DNA of 29,355 nucleotides from DATGFK01 sp040007395 (lineage in GTDB: Bacteria > Chloroflexota > Anaerolineae > Aggregatilineales > UBA2796), in assembly GCA_040007395.1 (NCBI GenBank), contig JBDTVG010000270.1, positions 1 to 29,355 on the forward strand, in the 5' to 3' direction. Each line of letters begins with the position of its first letter. Positions within the stretch are counted from its first letter, which is position 1. Under the pieces are notes generated by a model. The model did not search any database, was not told where the DNA came from, and saw nothing but the letters and a program-made list of their open reading frames with translations. Positions 15,205 to 24,303 of this stretch are shown one piece after another. The position numbers and the translations under genes were made by a program.

Positions 15205-15882
15205 TTATTTGGGCGGATGCCAACCGTAGCGCCCGATCAGCGGTACAAACGATACTGGGCCAAGGTCTTCTCGCGAAAAGCCAAGCCACCGTACCCGCAA
15301 GCGCTGTAAATGCTGCGACTTGCGACCCCCGACGGGCAGGACAATCGTGCCGCCACGCCGTACCTGTTCAACAATAGCACGCGGGATGGTGGGGCCAGCC
15401 GCCGTAATCATCGCATGGTCATAGGGTGCATGGGCAGGCCAACCCGCTGTACCGTCGCCAATATGCACGCTAATATTCCGGCAGTTAAGTTGGGCAAAGC
15501 GGGCGATGGCTTGTTCCGCCAAAATTTGATGGCGTTCAACCGTGTAGACATGCTTCACCAATTGGCTGAGGATGGCGGTCTGATAGCCTGAACCTGTGCC
15601 AACTTCGAGGACATGCGCTGTCGAGTCGGCTTCTAAGGCTTGCGTCATCAATGCCACGATATACGGTTGCGAGATCGTCTGCCCTTCGCCAATCGGGACG
15701 GCGCGATCCGCGTAAGCATCACCTTGCATCTGATCGGCAATGAAGACATGGCGGGGGATGGCTTGCATGGCTTGGAGGACACGCTCATCGGTGATGCCTC
15801 GTGCCCGCAACTGCTCATCGATCATGCGCTGCTGTTCGCTGCGCCATTTCTCCGCATCGTCGTGGTCAGATTGTACAGCCAC
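15205..15882 (-). CDS. pcm: protein-L-isoaspartate O-methyltransferase
   Basis: This cytoplasmic repair enzyme uses S-adenosylmethionine to methylate isoaspartyl residues in damaged proteins. The 225-residue length is normal. Motifs are clear: MIDEQLRARGI and VPRH-like IPRHVFI near the N-terminus, the family signature GQTISQPYIVALMTQAL, the SAM-binding VLEVGTGSGYQTAIL at about residues 91-105, and the C-terminal RRGGTIVLPVG. It starts at a GTG with ribosome binding site GGGAGGA about nine bases upstream. It could share a transcript with the enoyl-CoA hydratase gene downstream, although about 140 non-coding bases lie between. Confidence 0.93.
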   Translation of the reverse strand: MAVQSDHDDAEKWRSEQQRMIDEQLRARGITDERVLQAMQAIPRHVFIADQMQGDAYADRAVPIGEGQTISQPYIVALMTQALEADSTAHVLEVGTGSGYQTAILSQLVKHVYTVERHQILAEQAIARFAQLNCRNISVHIGDGTAGWPAHAPYDHAMITAAGPTIPRAIVEQVRRGGTIVLPVGGRKSQHLQRLRVRWLGFSREDLGPVSFVPLIGRYGWHPPK

Positions 15883-16022
15883 CCAATAATCCTCCCTCGT
15901 TACTCAGCGGGTACAAGTGGAATTAGGATGAAAATCATGGGCAACCATGTCGGCTCATCTTGGAGAGTCGCCTTTCCCCGTTATTTGTAAAGGACTATCT
16001 ATCTATGACCCCTCTTGCCGAT

Positions 16023-16865
16023 TCACCAGCCACCCAAGATTAGATTGTCGATCAAGCGTGGTTTGCCAATCTGGACAGCGAGGGAGAGCAACAGAGGGCG
16101 ATCTGTAGGGTGATCAAGTTCGATGAGCGTGTCAGCATCAGCAGCACTCACGTACTCAACTTGGGCTAACGGCTCCGCTGCCAGCACATCGCGCATCGCG
16201 GCACGCAAGACATCCGGCGAACGTTCTCCAGCTTCATAGCGGGTTTTTGCCGCCAGCAGCGCCCGATACAATACTGGAGCGGCAAAGCGCTGTTGTGAGT
16301 TCAGATAGCTGTTGCGCGAACTGAGCGCTAGACCATCAGGCGCACGCACGATTGGTCCAATAACGATCTCCAATGGCATAGCGAGATCGGCAGTCATCCG
16401 GCGAATAACGGCTGCTTGCTGTACGTCTTTTTGCCCGAAGTAGGCGCGATCCGGTTGGACGATGTTAAAGAGCTTGGTAACGACAGTCGCGACCCCGCGA
16501 AAGTGACCGGGGCGATGCTCTCCTTCCAGCCCTTGCGAAACGCCTGTCACTTCGACATAAGTTTGGAAGCCAGCCGGGTACATTTCCGCTACGGATGGCG
16601 TAAACACCAATGACACATTGGCCTCACGCAAAATCGCCAGATCATGTTCGGGGTTACGCGGATAGCTGGTGAAATCTTCGTCAGGGCCAAACTGCGTTGG
16701 GTTGACGAAGATCGACACCGCCACATGATCGTTTTGCGCGGCTGCGAGTCGCACCAGTTCCAAGTGTCCATCGTGCAAATAGCCCATCGTCGGGACAAGT
16801 CCGACACTGCCTGTTAACGCGGCACGGGCTGCCCGAAAGTCAGCAATCGTTTCGATAACTTGCAT
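16023..16865 (-). CDS. panC: pantothenate synthetase (pantoate-beta-alanine ligase)
   Basis: PanC joins pantoate and beta-alanine using ATP, the last step of vitamin B5 synthesis. The 280-residue protein shows all family motifs: VPTMGYLHDGHLELVR with the HxGH nucleotide-binding element, SIFVNPTQFGPDEDFTSYPR, GHFRGVATVVTKLFNIVQPD and AYFGQKDVQQ, then DGLALSSRNSYL. It begins 11 bases after the GH13 gene stop, with an AAGG ribosome binding site in that gap, so the two are likely co-transcribed. No panB or panD is present nearby. Confidence 0.95.
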   Translation of the reverse strand: MQVIETIADFRAARAALTGSVGLVPTMGYLHDGHLELVRLAAAQNDHVAVSIFVNPTQFGPDEDFTSYPRNPEHDLAILREANVSLVFTPSVAEMYPAGFQTYVEVTGVSQGLEGEHRPGHFRGVATVVTKLFNIVQPDRAYFGQKDVQQAAVIRRMTADLAMPLEIVIGPIVRAPDGLALSSRNSYLNSQQRFAAPVLYRALLAAKTRYEAGERSPDVLRAAMRDVLAAEPLAQVEYVSAADADTLIELDHPTDRPLLLSLAVQIGKPRLIDNLILGGW

Positions 16866-16876
16866 GATCGCCTTGC

Positions 16877-18358
16877 TTACCCTTTGGAGACCGCGAACAG
16901 GTATGCGCCATACGCGGGAAGGTCAATTGGCAGACCCGACGTGAGGAGATCGTCGCCGCCGTACAACAACGCATTTTCAGGGTTGAGCGCATCGGTAAAG
17001 ATCCATGTGGTCATGCCCGCCATCGAGGGGCGTGGCAGCATAATCCGCCCTTTGGCCTCTCTGTCGCTGTAATTGACGACGGTGACACGCCATTCGTCAT
17101 CCAGCGCCCATGCAAAGGCAAACAGGTTTTCGTGGCTCTCATCGTGGCTCAGGATCGGCTGAGTCCCCAACATCATAAAGGTTCCATCGTGGTAAACAGC
17201 ATGGCTCAATTCGGCGGTGACTTTTGCATAGAACGTTTTAAGCGGCTCATTGGGCGTTTCCTTCGGGCGAACCCCAAGCTGTACAGGCAACTTGATTCGC
17301 CGCCCCTCAAACTGACCGTCATAGTACAGCTTCGCACCGGGCAGCAGCATAGTCAACGCCGCCGCTGCCATTGAGCGTTCATAGCCGAACGATTCTTGCG
17401 CCCGCCGTTCATCGTGGTTTTCGATAAAGCGTACCATGCGGCGCTGGTAAGTGCTTGCGGCATACAGATGATCGCGCACGATATGGACACTTTCGTGCAG
17501 AAGCCGATCATAGAGCCGTTTGTCGTAGGTGTAGTCGAAACCGAGTGATTGCAGTTCGGCTTCCATTTCCCAGTAGACTTCCGCCATAAAGACAAAACCG
17601 GGATGCTCCTCTTTGACCGCTGGAATCAGGTCGTGCCAGAATTCAGTGTGGGGCGACTCCATATTCCAGAGATTAGAGAAGATGCGGTTGACCAGTAGCA
17701 TCGACATATCGCAGCGTACCCCGTCGCACTGGTTGGCAATACTCTGCACCGTTGCCAGCGATTGGGCACGGGCATCTGGCGAAAAGGCGTTAACCTGTGC
17801 GGTGTCTGTCCAAGGGGGATAATATGGATCGCGTCCATGTGCGAAGATTAGGTTATTTTCGGCAGTATGGAAGTAAAACGACGAACGCAGCGCGAGGTCT
17901 TCCTCTGTGCCGCGTACCAAACAATCCGGGCAATCAACCGTCCAGTGATGATCGACAGCAACATGGTTGGGGACGTAATCAAGCAGCAGGGCAATCCCGC
18001 GCTGTTGAAGCTGTTCGCGGAAAGCCGCCAACCCATCTGGGCCGCCCAGATGTCCATCGACCACATAGCGATAGACTGCATATGGCGACCCGACAATATC
18101 TTCGTCCCGGAAATTCGGCAGGACGCGTTGATATTCAAACTGCAAATCAGGGTGGCTGAGCGCGATAGCCCGCCCATGTGGACTGCGCTGCCAAACTCCC
18201 ATCATCCAGACCACATCAGGACTCCACGCGGCGATCTCATCCAATGCTTCGGAGGGGACATCGCCAAGCGTCACCGTCCGCTCAAAGCGACTACTCAGGT
18301 CTGTCAGCCACACCCACGTATTGATCTCATACACGCTGGGATTACGTCGTATCAGCAT
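16877..18358 (-). CDS. GH13 alpha-amylase-family glycoside hydrolase
   Basis: The 493-residue protein keeps the (beta/alpha)8 barrel motifs of GH13: region I DYVPNHV at about residues 127-133, region II DGVRCDMSM with the nucleophile Asp217, region III FMAEVYWE with the general acid Glu260, and region IV FIENHDERRA with the transition-state Asp316. The catalytic triad is complete. The N-terminus VYEINTWVWL and the segment DVVWMMGVWQRSPHGRAIA are typical of a cytoplasmic GH13 subgroup seen in Chloroflexota and others. There is no signal peptide, so the substrate is likely an internal alpha-glucan or alpha-glucoside. A C-terminal beta domain (residues about 400-490) completes the usual architecture. 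Ribosome binding site AAGGAAG precedes the ATG; panC follows after 11 bases. Confidence 0.85.
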   Translation of the reverse strand: MLIRRNPSVYEINTWVWLTDLSSRFERTVTLGDVPSEALDEIAAWSPDVVWMMGVWQRSPHGRAIALSHPDLQFEYQRVLPNFRDEDIVGSPYAVYRYVVDGHLGGPDGLAAFREQLQQRGIALLLDYVPNHVAVDHHWTVDCPDCLVRGTEEDLALRSSFYFHTAENNLIFAHGRDPYYPPWTDTAQVNAFSPDARAQSLATVQSIANQCDGVRCDMSMLLVNRIFSNLWNMESPHTEFWHDLIPAVKEEHPGFVFMAEVYWEMEAELQSLGFDYTYDKRLYDRLLHESVHIVRDHLYAASTYQRRMVRFIENHDERRAQESFGYERSMAAAALTMLLPGAKLYYDGQFEGRRIKLPVQLGVRPKETPNEPLKTFYAKVTAELSHAVYHDGTFMMLGTQPILSHDESHENLFAFAWALDDEWRVTVVNYSDREAKGRIMLPRPSMAGMTTWIFTDALNPENALLYGGDDLLTSGLPIDLPAYGAYLFAVSKG

Positions 18359-18432
18359 AAACTTCCTTATCCTGCCTCTATGCCGCCTCGCTATTTATTT
18401 GGGGCGTTTACGAGATATTGTAACAGCCATGA

Positions 18433-19308
18433 TTACTCATCGAAAATAAAGGTCGATTCAGCATAGAAGCGGATGCGCTTTTCTGCCATACGCCGCTGAA
18501 TCCATAGTTGCAACTGTTCATTTTTTTGTGCCAACGACTCGCCGTTTTCGCGGAAAGCCTCCAGCGGATAATGCAGTCGCATTGCCCGCCCCCGGATGAT
18601 ATGACGGCTGATCCCCGGCGGCAAGTATGCGCCATCGCGGGCAGCTACCACGATTTCGGCAGGCTGATAGTGCGGAAAGACTACAATCGCCAGCGCATCA
18701 GGATAGAGTTTGCGTGCCTGACGCAGCACGTCCGTCCTAATACGATTGAGTACGCCATTGCGTTTGTAGGTATTCACAATCTTGCGGAGAATCTTGTTGT
18801 GTTCTGCCAGTGTCGTGGCAGTGGCGTGCATGGTGTAAGCACAGCCATCTTCCAGTACCGCATACGCCATAATATCGCGCTGTGCCAAGGCCGCCTGTGC
18901 GCTCAACAGATCCGTCGCAGTAAGTTTTAACCCCAGAATCGCGTTGATAGGTCGCAGAAATTCAAACCATGACGGCCCGCTTACGACATGATTCCACGTT
19001 TCAAGCTGTACAGCGTCACTCTCGTAATCTGCCACCTGCACCAAAATATAGGCATAGCCCAATTCACGGAGCGCATAGTGGCGGTTTGCACCATCAAGAA
19101 TCACGAAATGTCCATTGATGGGGTCATCATCCATGGGCGCAACAATCGGGGGATTAAGCAATGTCCCCGCTGTACGGATTCGTTCGATCAGCGGTTCCGA
19201 ACGCTGGGTATCATTTTCTTCGTGAGGCATGAGACTGGCCAGCGGTACGATCCGCAGATCCGGCAACTGTTCCTGTGTACGATCACTTTGGCTTTGGCTG
19301 GCTTGCAT
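18433..19308 (-). CDS. ParB/sulfiredoxin-fold protein, SerK/SbnI-like (candidate free-serine kinase)
   Basis: The 291-residue protein opens with a ParB-N-like fold: SLMPHEENDTQR with His29-Glu30, then RIRTAGTLLNPPIV, and VILDGANRHYALRELGYA. This arrangement, together with VQVADYESDAVQLETWNHVV and GISRHIIRGRAMRLHYPLE near the end, matches the family of archaeal ADP-dependent serine kinase SerK and staphylococcal SbnI, which phosphorylate free serine. A Glu at the equivalent early position is catalytic in those proteins. It lacks the helix-turn-helix DNA-binding region of true ParB. It is followed by the GH13 and panC genes on the same strand after 75 bases. Serine kinase activity is inference and was not tested for this branch. 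Confidence 0.65.
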   Translation of the reverse strand: MQASQSQSDRTQEQLPDLRIVPLASLMPHEENDTQRSEPLIERIRTAGTLLNPPIVAPMDDDPINGHFVILDGANRHYALRELGYAYILVQVADYESDAVQLETWNHVVSGPSWFEFLRPINAILGLKLTATDLLSAQAALAQRDIMAYAVLEDGCAYTMHATATTLAEHNKILRKIVNTYKRNGVLNRIRTDVLRQARKLYPDALAIVVFPHYQPAEIVVAARDGAYLPPGISRHIIRGRAMRLHYPLEAFRENGESLAQKNEQLQLWIQRRMAEKRIRFYAESTFIFDE

Positions 19309-19513
19309 AGCGACTTCTCGTGTTGTGTTGGATGCACAATAGATAAGGGTTTAGGCTAGCACAGAACTCCGATAAGTTCCAACCGAACGAACCCTGCCCC
19401 AGTAACTTGGCTCAGGAACACAGTTTTGGTCGGATCAATGCTAGCGTAGTTGCCCGTATTGCTTTATCATAATCCTAATTGATTGTGACCATCTCCTCAA
19501 AGGAGGCCATTTT

Positions 19514-21238
19514 ATGAGACGTGTGACAGCCGCAATAACCGTTCTGGTTATGCTTGGGGCATTGTTCGGTGCTGCCCGACTGGCGACGGCGCAAGGCAAT
19601 AGCGTAAGCTATACCGTGCAACCGGGCGATAATCTATACCGAATCAGCCTGAAGTTCGGCATCAGTCTCGATGCTTTGGAACGCGCCAATGGTATTGTCA
19701 ATTCGAATTACGTGACGGTTGGTCAAACACTGATTATCCCGCTAGCGGGTGTCATACCAACCGCAACCACTGGGGTAGCAACCGTTGTGCCGCTGCCCAC
19801 AACGACGGTCACGCCATCCGGCGGAGACGCGACTGTTGATGCGGGGATTATTTCGACCAACACACCTACCGCTGCGCCAACAGCCACAACTGCCCCAACG
19901 GCGATACCCACCATTGTGCCAATCTTCACAGCGATTCCAGCCACCGCAACGGCTCCAGTAGCAAACCCAACTAGCTACACCGTGCAGCCGGGCGATAATC
20001 TGTATCGCGTCTCGGTCAAGTTCAACACGAGTATGCAAGCGTTAATGCAACTCAACAATATTAGTAATCCTAACCTGCTCTATGCGGGACAGGTGTTGGC
20101 ACTGCCGGGCAGCACGACTGGCGGAAGCACTTCTGGCGGTGGCATTAGCACCGTCGTACCGCTGCCGACTGGCACTATCCCCAGCACTGCCGGAAACGTA
20201 GGCTTTTCCTTCGGCGTGGTTGCCGATATGACCGGGCAGGATGCTGCTACCGTCACCAGCAAGATCACGGATCTGGGTATGGTGTGGGTGAAGCTGCCTG
20301 TCTCATGGCGAACGATGGAAGCCACCAAAGGTACTATCGACTCGACGGCACTGGATGCCCAGATTGATGCAGTGACGGAAAGCGGTCTCAAGGTGCTGCT
20401 GACCGTAACCAGCGCCCCCGATTGGTCACGCCCGACAGCGACGGAAAGCGGCCCGCCGACTAACTTTAGTGACTATGCCAATTTTGTCGGCGCACTAGCC
20501 ACCCGCTATAAAGGGCGCGTGCTGGCCTATGAAATTTGGAACGAACCGAATATCCGCCGCGAGTGGAGTGGTCGCCCATTGAGTGCCGCTAGCTATGTCG
20601 AGATGCTGCGACTGGCCTATGGCGCGATCAAGACGGCTGATCCTGCTGCACTCGTGATCAGCGCTGGACTCTCGCCGACGGGCTACAATGACGGCGTGAA
20701 TGCCATCAATGACCGCCTATTCCTGCGACAGGCTTATACGGCAGGTTTGGCGATGTACTCAGATGCAATTGGCGTACATCCCGGCGGGTGGGCGAACCCA
20801 CCAGATAGTCTGTGCTGCACCGCCTCGCCGGGGGTTTCCGGCTGGTTCAATGATCGTAGCTTCTATTTTCTGGATACGCTGAAAGATTACCGCGCGATCA
20901 TGACCGATAGTTCTGACAGCGGGACATTCCTGTGGACGACAGAGTTCGGGTGGGGATCGAGCGATGGCGTGGTCACTGACCCTAGCACCGTCGATCAGAA
21001 CTTTGGGTTTGTGAAGTTCACCAGCCAGACTCAACAGGCGCAGTATCTACCACGTGCCTACGAACTAGCCCGCACCCTCGGCTATATCGGCCCGATGTTT
21101 GTCTATAATTTGAATGCCTGTCAAATTGTCGGCAACCAACCATCTAGCACCGAATTCAAAGGCTGCTACTACTCGCTATTGAATACAAATGGTGATCCTC
21201 GGCCCGCTTACGATGCGCTCAAAGCGGCGCGGAAGTAG
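19514..21238 (+). CDS. secreted LysM-domain glycoside hydrolase
   Basis: The 574-residue product has a signal peptide (residues 1-27, ending near ATAQG), LysM domain 1 at about residues 32-77, a Thr/Pro/Ala-rich linker, LysM domain 2 at about 154-199, another linker, and a glycosidase-type barrel from about 228 to 574. The barrel carries YEIWNEPN with the putative acid/base Glu344 and WTTEFGWG with the putative nucleophile Glu477, the clan GH-A layout seen in families such as GH5 and GH39. LysM domains bind GlcNAc-containing polymers, so it probably stays on peptidoglycan. Both LysM copies begin with the same SYTVQPGDNLYR and look like a recent duplication. The start is supported by AAAGGAGG eight bases upstream. 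The exact glycan target is not evident. Confidence 0.85.
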   Translation: MRRVTAAITVLVMLGALFGAARLATAQGNSVSYTVQPGDNLYRISLKFGISLDALERANGIVNSNYVTVGQTLIIPLAGVIPTATTGVATVVPLPTTTVTPSGGDATVDAGIISTNTPTAAPTATTAPTAIPTIVPIFTAIPATATAPVANPTSYTVQPGDNLYRVSVKFNTSMQALMQLNNISNPNLLYAGQVLALPGSTTGGSTSGGGISTVVPLPTGTIPSTAGNVGFSFGVVADMTGQDAATVTSKITDLGMVWVKLPVSWRTMEATKGTIDSTALDAQIDAVTESGLKVLLTVTSAPDWSRPTATESGPPTNFSDYANFVGALATRYKGRVLAYEIWNEPNIRREWSGRPLSAASYVEMLRLAYGAIKTADPAALVISAGLSPTGYNDGVNAINDRLFLRQAYTAGLAMYSDAIGVHPGGWANPPDSLCCTASPGVSGWFNDRSFYFLDTLKDYRAIMTDSSDSGTFLWTTEFGWGSSDGVVTDPSTVDQNFGFVKFTSQTQQAQYLPRAYELARTLGYIGPMFVYNLNACQIVGNQPSSTEFKGCYYSLLNTNGDPRPAYDALKAARK

Positions 21239-21261
21239 CGATTTAGCTGAGGCATCCTTCT

Positions 21262-21299
21262 ATAAAATACTGGGGCGAATATTGCATTCGCCCCAGTAT
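21262..21299. terminator. strong hairpin terminator between converging genes
   Basis: A perfect 14-bp stem (21267-21280 with 21286-21299, arm ATACTGGGGCGAAT) encloses a five-base loop. On the minus strand it is followed by TTTTATA, so it should end the transcript of the gene at 21378. On the plus strand no T-run follows, but it lies 28 bases after the LysM-glycosidase stop and may still stop that transcript. Confidence 0.8.
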
Positions 21300-21332
21300 A
21301 GTAGTTAGTAATCACACATGAAATTACTACTG

Positions 21333-21369
21333 TTGAGTTTAGCTCTCAATGAGTGACTGAGTATCTACC
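21333..21369 (+). repeat. imperfect direct repeat, left copy
   Basis: This stretch, beginning TTGAGTTTAGCTCTCAAT, is similar to one at 22270-22305 that begins TTGAGTTAGTTCTCAAT. Each copy has a small internal hairpin (TTGAG with CTCAA). The pair flanks the AT-rich gene 21378-22133. Confidence 0.45.
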
Positions 21370-21377
21370 AGAACCAG

Positions 21378-22133
21378 TTAAGAAAATCCACGTTGTTTAT
21401 TTAGTTCAGAAAATATATTCACAATTTCGGATAATCGCTGCAAATTCTCATTTGAAAGAAGTATCGCATCTGCTAATCTGATGAATTTGAATAAAGCAGG
21501 TTTGGATGGAATCCAAGACCACATTTCGATATTAAGATAGTTAGATAGGGCTGACTTAACATTTTGAAAATCATTGTAGCGGGGTACTTCAAGGATAAAC
21601 TGAATATTGCAAGAAAGCTCAGGGTTTGTATGACATTGCTCAGGTGGCTCAAGAAAATAAAGCGAGGAACCAGACAGCTTAACTAGTTCGTAAATCTCCA
21701 GTATTGAAAGCCATGTAAGCTCATTAACGACCCACCAACTCATGTAAAACAACTTTTGTTTTCCTGTAACAGCTTCATTGTATTCAGCTAATCCATTCAA
21801 GCTCACAGCAAAATCAATAAGCGCCAATGTAGGTAAATTACTTATAGAATTCTCTTCACACAATGTATCATTCGTATCTTCCTTAATTTGAGAAATCTCC
21901 ATAAATTGCCTGATTATGGTCATGCCTTTTGTGAGAGCAAGTTTTGACATGCCACATAGCAGACAGTCGGCGATCTGGTATCCATCATCTGTGAAACTAT
22001 AATTTGGAATACACAATACACAGCCTACATCGCTAAGTGCGTAAACAATGTCTGCAATCGAGCTTTCTTTTCTTGAAAGAGGGGAGTTGACTCTTTGAAC
22101 TATCCATTTAAATGTTAAGCGACTAGAGTACAT
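21378..22133 (-). CDS. hypothetical AT-rich orphan protein
   Basis: I do not recognise this protein of about 250 residues. It is distinctly AT-rich compared with neighbours and is flanked by imperfect direct repeats, which suggests it was acquired. The product seems cytoplasmic and alpha-helical with several Cys residues, including the pair CLLC in ADCLLCGM and CVLC in VGCVLCIP, and a Trp-rich middle (SWWVVNELTW). Two starts are possible: the ATG at 22133, with AAAGG about 10 bases upstream, or a GTG at 22151. No domain could be named. A hairpin terminator lies beyond its end at 21267-21299. Confidence 0.6.
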   Translation of the reverse strand: MYSSRLTFKWIVQRVNSPLSRKESSIADIVYALSDVGCVLCIPNYSFTDDGYQIADCLLCGMSKLALTKGMTIIRQFMEISQIKEDTNDTLCEENSISNLPTLALIDFAVSLNGLAEYNEAVTGKQKLFYMSWWVVNELTWLSILEIYELVKLSGSSLYFLEPPEQCHTNPELSCNIQFILEVPRYNDFQNVKSALSNYLNIEMWSWIPSKPALFKFIRLADAILLSNENLQRLSEIVNIFSELNKQRGFS

Positions 22134-22269
22134 GCGATATAAACCTTTCACCGCTGAATAAGAAGCCCTCCCTTATGTAAACACTATCTTCTAAGTATTT
22201 TACGAGTTTACTTATGCTTGCTTTGATTACTAAACTTTTAAGTGTTCAACATTCAGCCGTTAAGCCAAA

Positions 22270-22305
22270 TTGAGTTAGTTCTCAATAAGTGGCGGAGTAA
22301 CCACA
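22270..22305 (+). repeat. imperfect direct repeat, right copy
   Basis: Partner of 21333-21369, with roughly three-quarters of bases matching by eye and one base of offset. The stretch 22134-22349 around it is AT-rich and holds no gene that I can support. Confidence 0.45.
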
Positions 22306-22349
22306 CTCTGCCTTATAGGTCGTTTTCTCACATTGTATAGATCTAAACT

Positions 22350-23792
22350 TTACGATCCGGTGCGGTTGGGATCGACGCTGTAGCCAAGCCGCTTGAGGGC
22401 GACGGCTGCCAGATCCTTGAAGGCGTTATCGGCGGGATCGCGATACACATACAGAAACGCTTCAATCGCACTCTGCGGATCGCCGCGCTTTTCGAGGAAT
22501 ACCGCGAAGTAATAGCGGGCGCGAACATTGGTCGGGTCGAGGATAAGGGCTTTTTCCAACTCGACCCGTGCCGCATCATATTGATCGCTGGTAAACAGCG
22601 CCCACCCCAAACTAGCGCGAACATTGGCATCGTTGGGAAACTGGTCGGCAATCTTGCGGATGGTCGGTAGCCCATCGCCGTTCAGGTTATAGCCCGTGTC
22701 AGCATAGAAGGTTGCTAGCAAGGTCTGGAAGCTGGCGTTTTGCGGCGCTAGCAACGAAGCCGCCGTAAACCACTGTGCCGCGTAGTCCATCCGACCCAAC
22801 ATTTGATACACCAAGCCGATTTCAGCAGCTATCGCCGGATTCTTGGGATCAAGCGTGTGAGCGCGATTCAAACTAACCAACGCCTGATCGGTATCGCCCG
22901 CCAAGCGCCAATGCAGCGCACTCGCATAGTTGACCATTGGGTCATTCGGCGCAAGGGTAAAGGCTTGATCGATGAGAGGCCAGCCATCGCGCCCCTGCTG
23001 ATCTTGTGTTACCCCCAGAAATGCCAGCGTTGCCGGATCATTTTGTCCATGTTCAAGGGCGGTACTCAGCGCATGTTCGGCGTAAGGCCATAACTTGAGG
23101 GTCATCAACGTTAGCCCAATTTGGAAATCAAGGGTTGCTACGTTGTCTTTGTTGTGGGCAATAATGGTGGATTGTATAGCATTGCTTGCCGTGCGATATT
23201 CGGGATCGGCAGCCGCTTGTCCGAGGTAGGTGATCCCGGCTTGCAGATCCGTTGGCAGCACCGCCAAGCCCAATTGATACAGCGCTTGATCGTCATTCGG
23301 AGCTAGCGCGATTAACCGAGTCAGCATCTCGGTAGCGTCCTTCCACTCCTGATTTGTAGTGGCGTAGGTCGCCAATTTGCGCAAAGTTGGGATGTCTTGT
23401 GCTGTTCCGGTCAATGAGGTTTGCCAGTAGATAACCGCTTGTTGTTCGTCGCCCTGTTCGACCAGCACATCAGCCATGCGGCGGTACAAGTCAGGAGTCC
23501 AACCCTGTATCGCGGCAACCTGCCGCATATATTGAGTCGCCATATCCGGGCGATGCACCGTTAGGCTGCTTTCAATGAGTCGGGTCAGGAGTTGCAGATC
23601 GTTGGGTTGGGCTTCAAGGGCGGCGCGATAGTCGGCAATTGCTTCAGCAACTTTACCGTTTTGTCGCGCCGAGTCGCCAGCCTGAATATCGCGTGGGGTA
23701 ACAAGCAGACGCGGCTCCTGTATTAGCAGCAGACAGCCGATCAGGACGATCAAGCGTAGTGCCAAGCGTGCGGCGATGCCCGCCCTGTTCAA
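22350..23792 (-). CDS. TPR-repeat protein with N-terminal membrane anchor
   Basis: The 480-residue product starts with a hydrophobic segment (LALRLIVLIGCLLLI, residues 10-24) that is either an uncleaved anchor or a signal. The rest consists of tetratricopeptide repeats, starting with GDSARQNGKVAEAIADYRAALEAQP and continuing to near the C-terminus; around ten repeat units can be read. TPR proteins act as scaffolds for protein complexes. The start is a TTG directly after the stop of the response-regulator gene, with no bases between, so the two proteins are probably translated together. There is no signature that names a pathway. Confidence 0.8.
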   Translation of the reverse strand: MNRAGIAARLALRLIVLIGCLLLIQEPRLLVTPRDIQAGDSARQNGKVAEAIADYRAALEAQPNDLQLLTRLIESSLTVHRPDMATQYMRQVAAIQGWTPDLYRRMADVLVEQGDEQQAVIYWQTSLTGTAQDIPTLRKLATYATTNQEWKDATEMLTRLIALAPNDDQALYQLGLAVLPTDLQAGITYLGQAAADPEYRTASNAIQSTIIAHNKDNVATLDFQIGLTLMTLKLWPYAEHALSTALEHGQNDPATLAFLGVTQDQQGRDGWPLIDQAFTLAPNDPMVNYASALHWRLAGDTDQALVSLNRAHTLDPKNPAIAAEIGLVYQMLGRMDYAAQWFTAASLLAPQNASFQTLLATFYADTGYNLNGDGLPTIRKIADQFPNDANVRASLGWALFTSDQYDAARVELEKALILDPTNVRARYYFAVFLEKRGDPQSAIEAFLYVYRDPADNAFKDLAAVALKRLGYSVDPNRTGS

Positions 23793-24218
23793 CTAGCGCG
23801 ACTCGTCATCCAGATCATCCAAATTGATGGCACGACGCACGGCGACCTGTACAGCTTCCCGCGTACAGGATTTGAGCAGATATTCTTCAACACCGCGCAG
23901 CTTGCCCATGAGCCGCGTCGCCGGATCTCTGGAATCGCACAAAATGATGATAGCAGGGCGACGGAAAAGTACTTTAGTTTCTTTAATTGTATCCAGCGTT
24001 TTCCAGCCACCCGGCATTCCAATATCGAGCATTACGAGATCTGGATGAATCTGGCTGTAGTGCTTTAACGCGGTGGCAGTTTGGGTTTCGCAGAAGGTGA
24101 GCATGTGCATCTGTTCAAGCATGGTCTTCAACATCTTATTCAATGCGACTTCATCTTGAATGATCAAGGCGCGCGGAACATGCCTCACGGTATCGTCATC
24201 AGGTTCCATTTTACTCAT
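23793..24218 (-). CDS. stand-alone response regulator receiver protein
   Basis: The product, 141 residues from the ATG at 24218, is a single CheY-like receiver domain with no output domain. The acidic pair Asp22-Glu23 (IIQDEVA), the phosphoacceptor Asp65 (LVMLDIGMPGG), a Ser96 in the switch position and the conserved Lys116 (LLKSCTREA) are all present, so it should accept a phosphate. I prefer 24218 because an AGGG ribosome binding site precedes it and the TATAAT box at 24256-24261 would place the transcript start just upstream; starts at 24236 and 24275 are also open. The TPR gene follows at once. No histidine kinase is in the window. Confidence 0.8.
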   Translation of the reverse strand: MSKMEPDDDTVRHVPRALIIQDEVALNKMLKTMLEQMHMLTFCETQTATALKHYSQIHPDLVMLDIGMPGGWKTLDTIKETKVLFRRPAIIILCDSRDPATRLMGKLRGVEEYLLKSCTREAVQVAVRRAINLDDLDDESR

Positions 24219-24255
24219 CAGGAAAGCCCTATTCATGCCAATCAGGTATGAAGGC

Positions 24256-24261
24256 ATTATA
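24256..24261 (-). promoter_or_regulatory. -10 element for the response-regulator/TPR operon
   Basis: A perfect TATAAT on the minus strand lies about 38 bases before the chosen ATG at 24218. The -35 region is not recognisable, so an activator may be needed. Confidence 0.5.
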
Positions 24262-24303
24262 ACATGAGCCATCACGCTAGCGACTCGCGGGCGCTGTGGA
24301 AAT

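Noticed and set aside
17867..18466. A 199-codon plus-strand open frame
   Set aside because: It is antisense to the GH13 gene, whose catalytic motifs are complete, and has no recognisable features.
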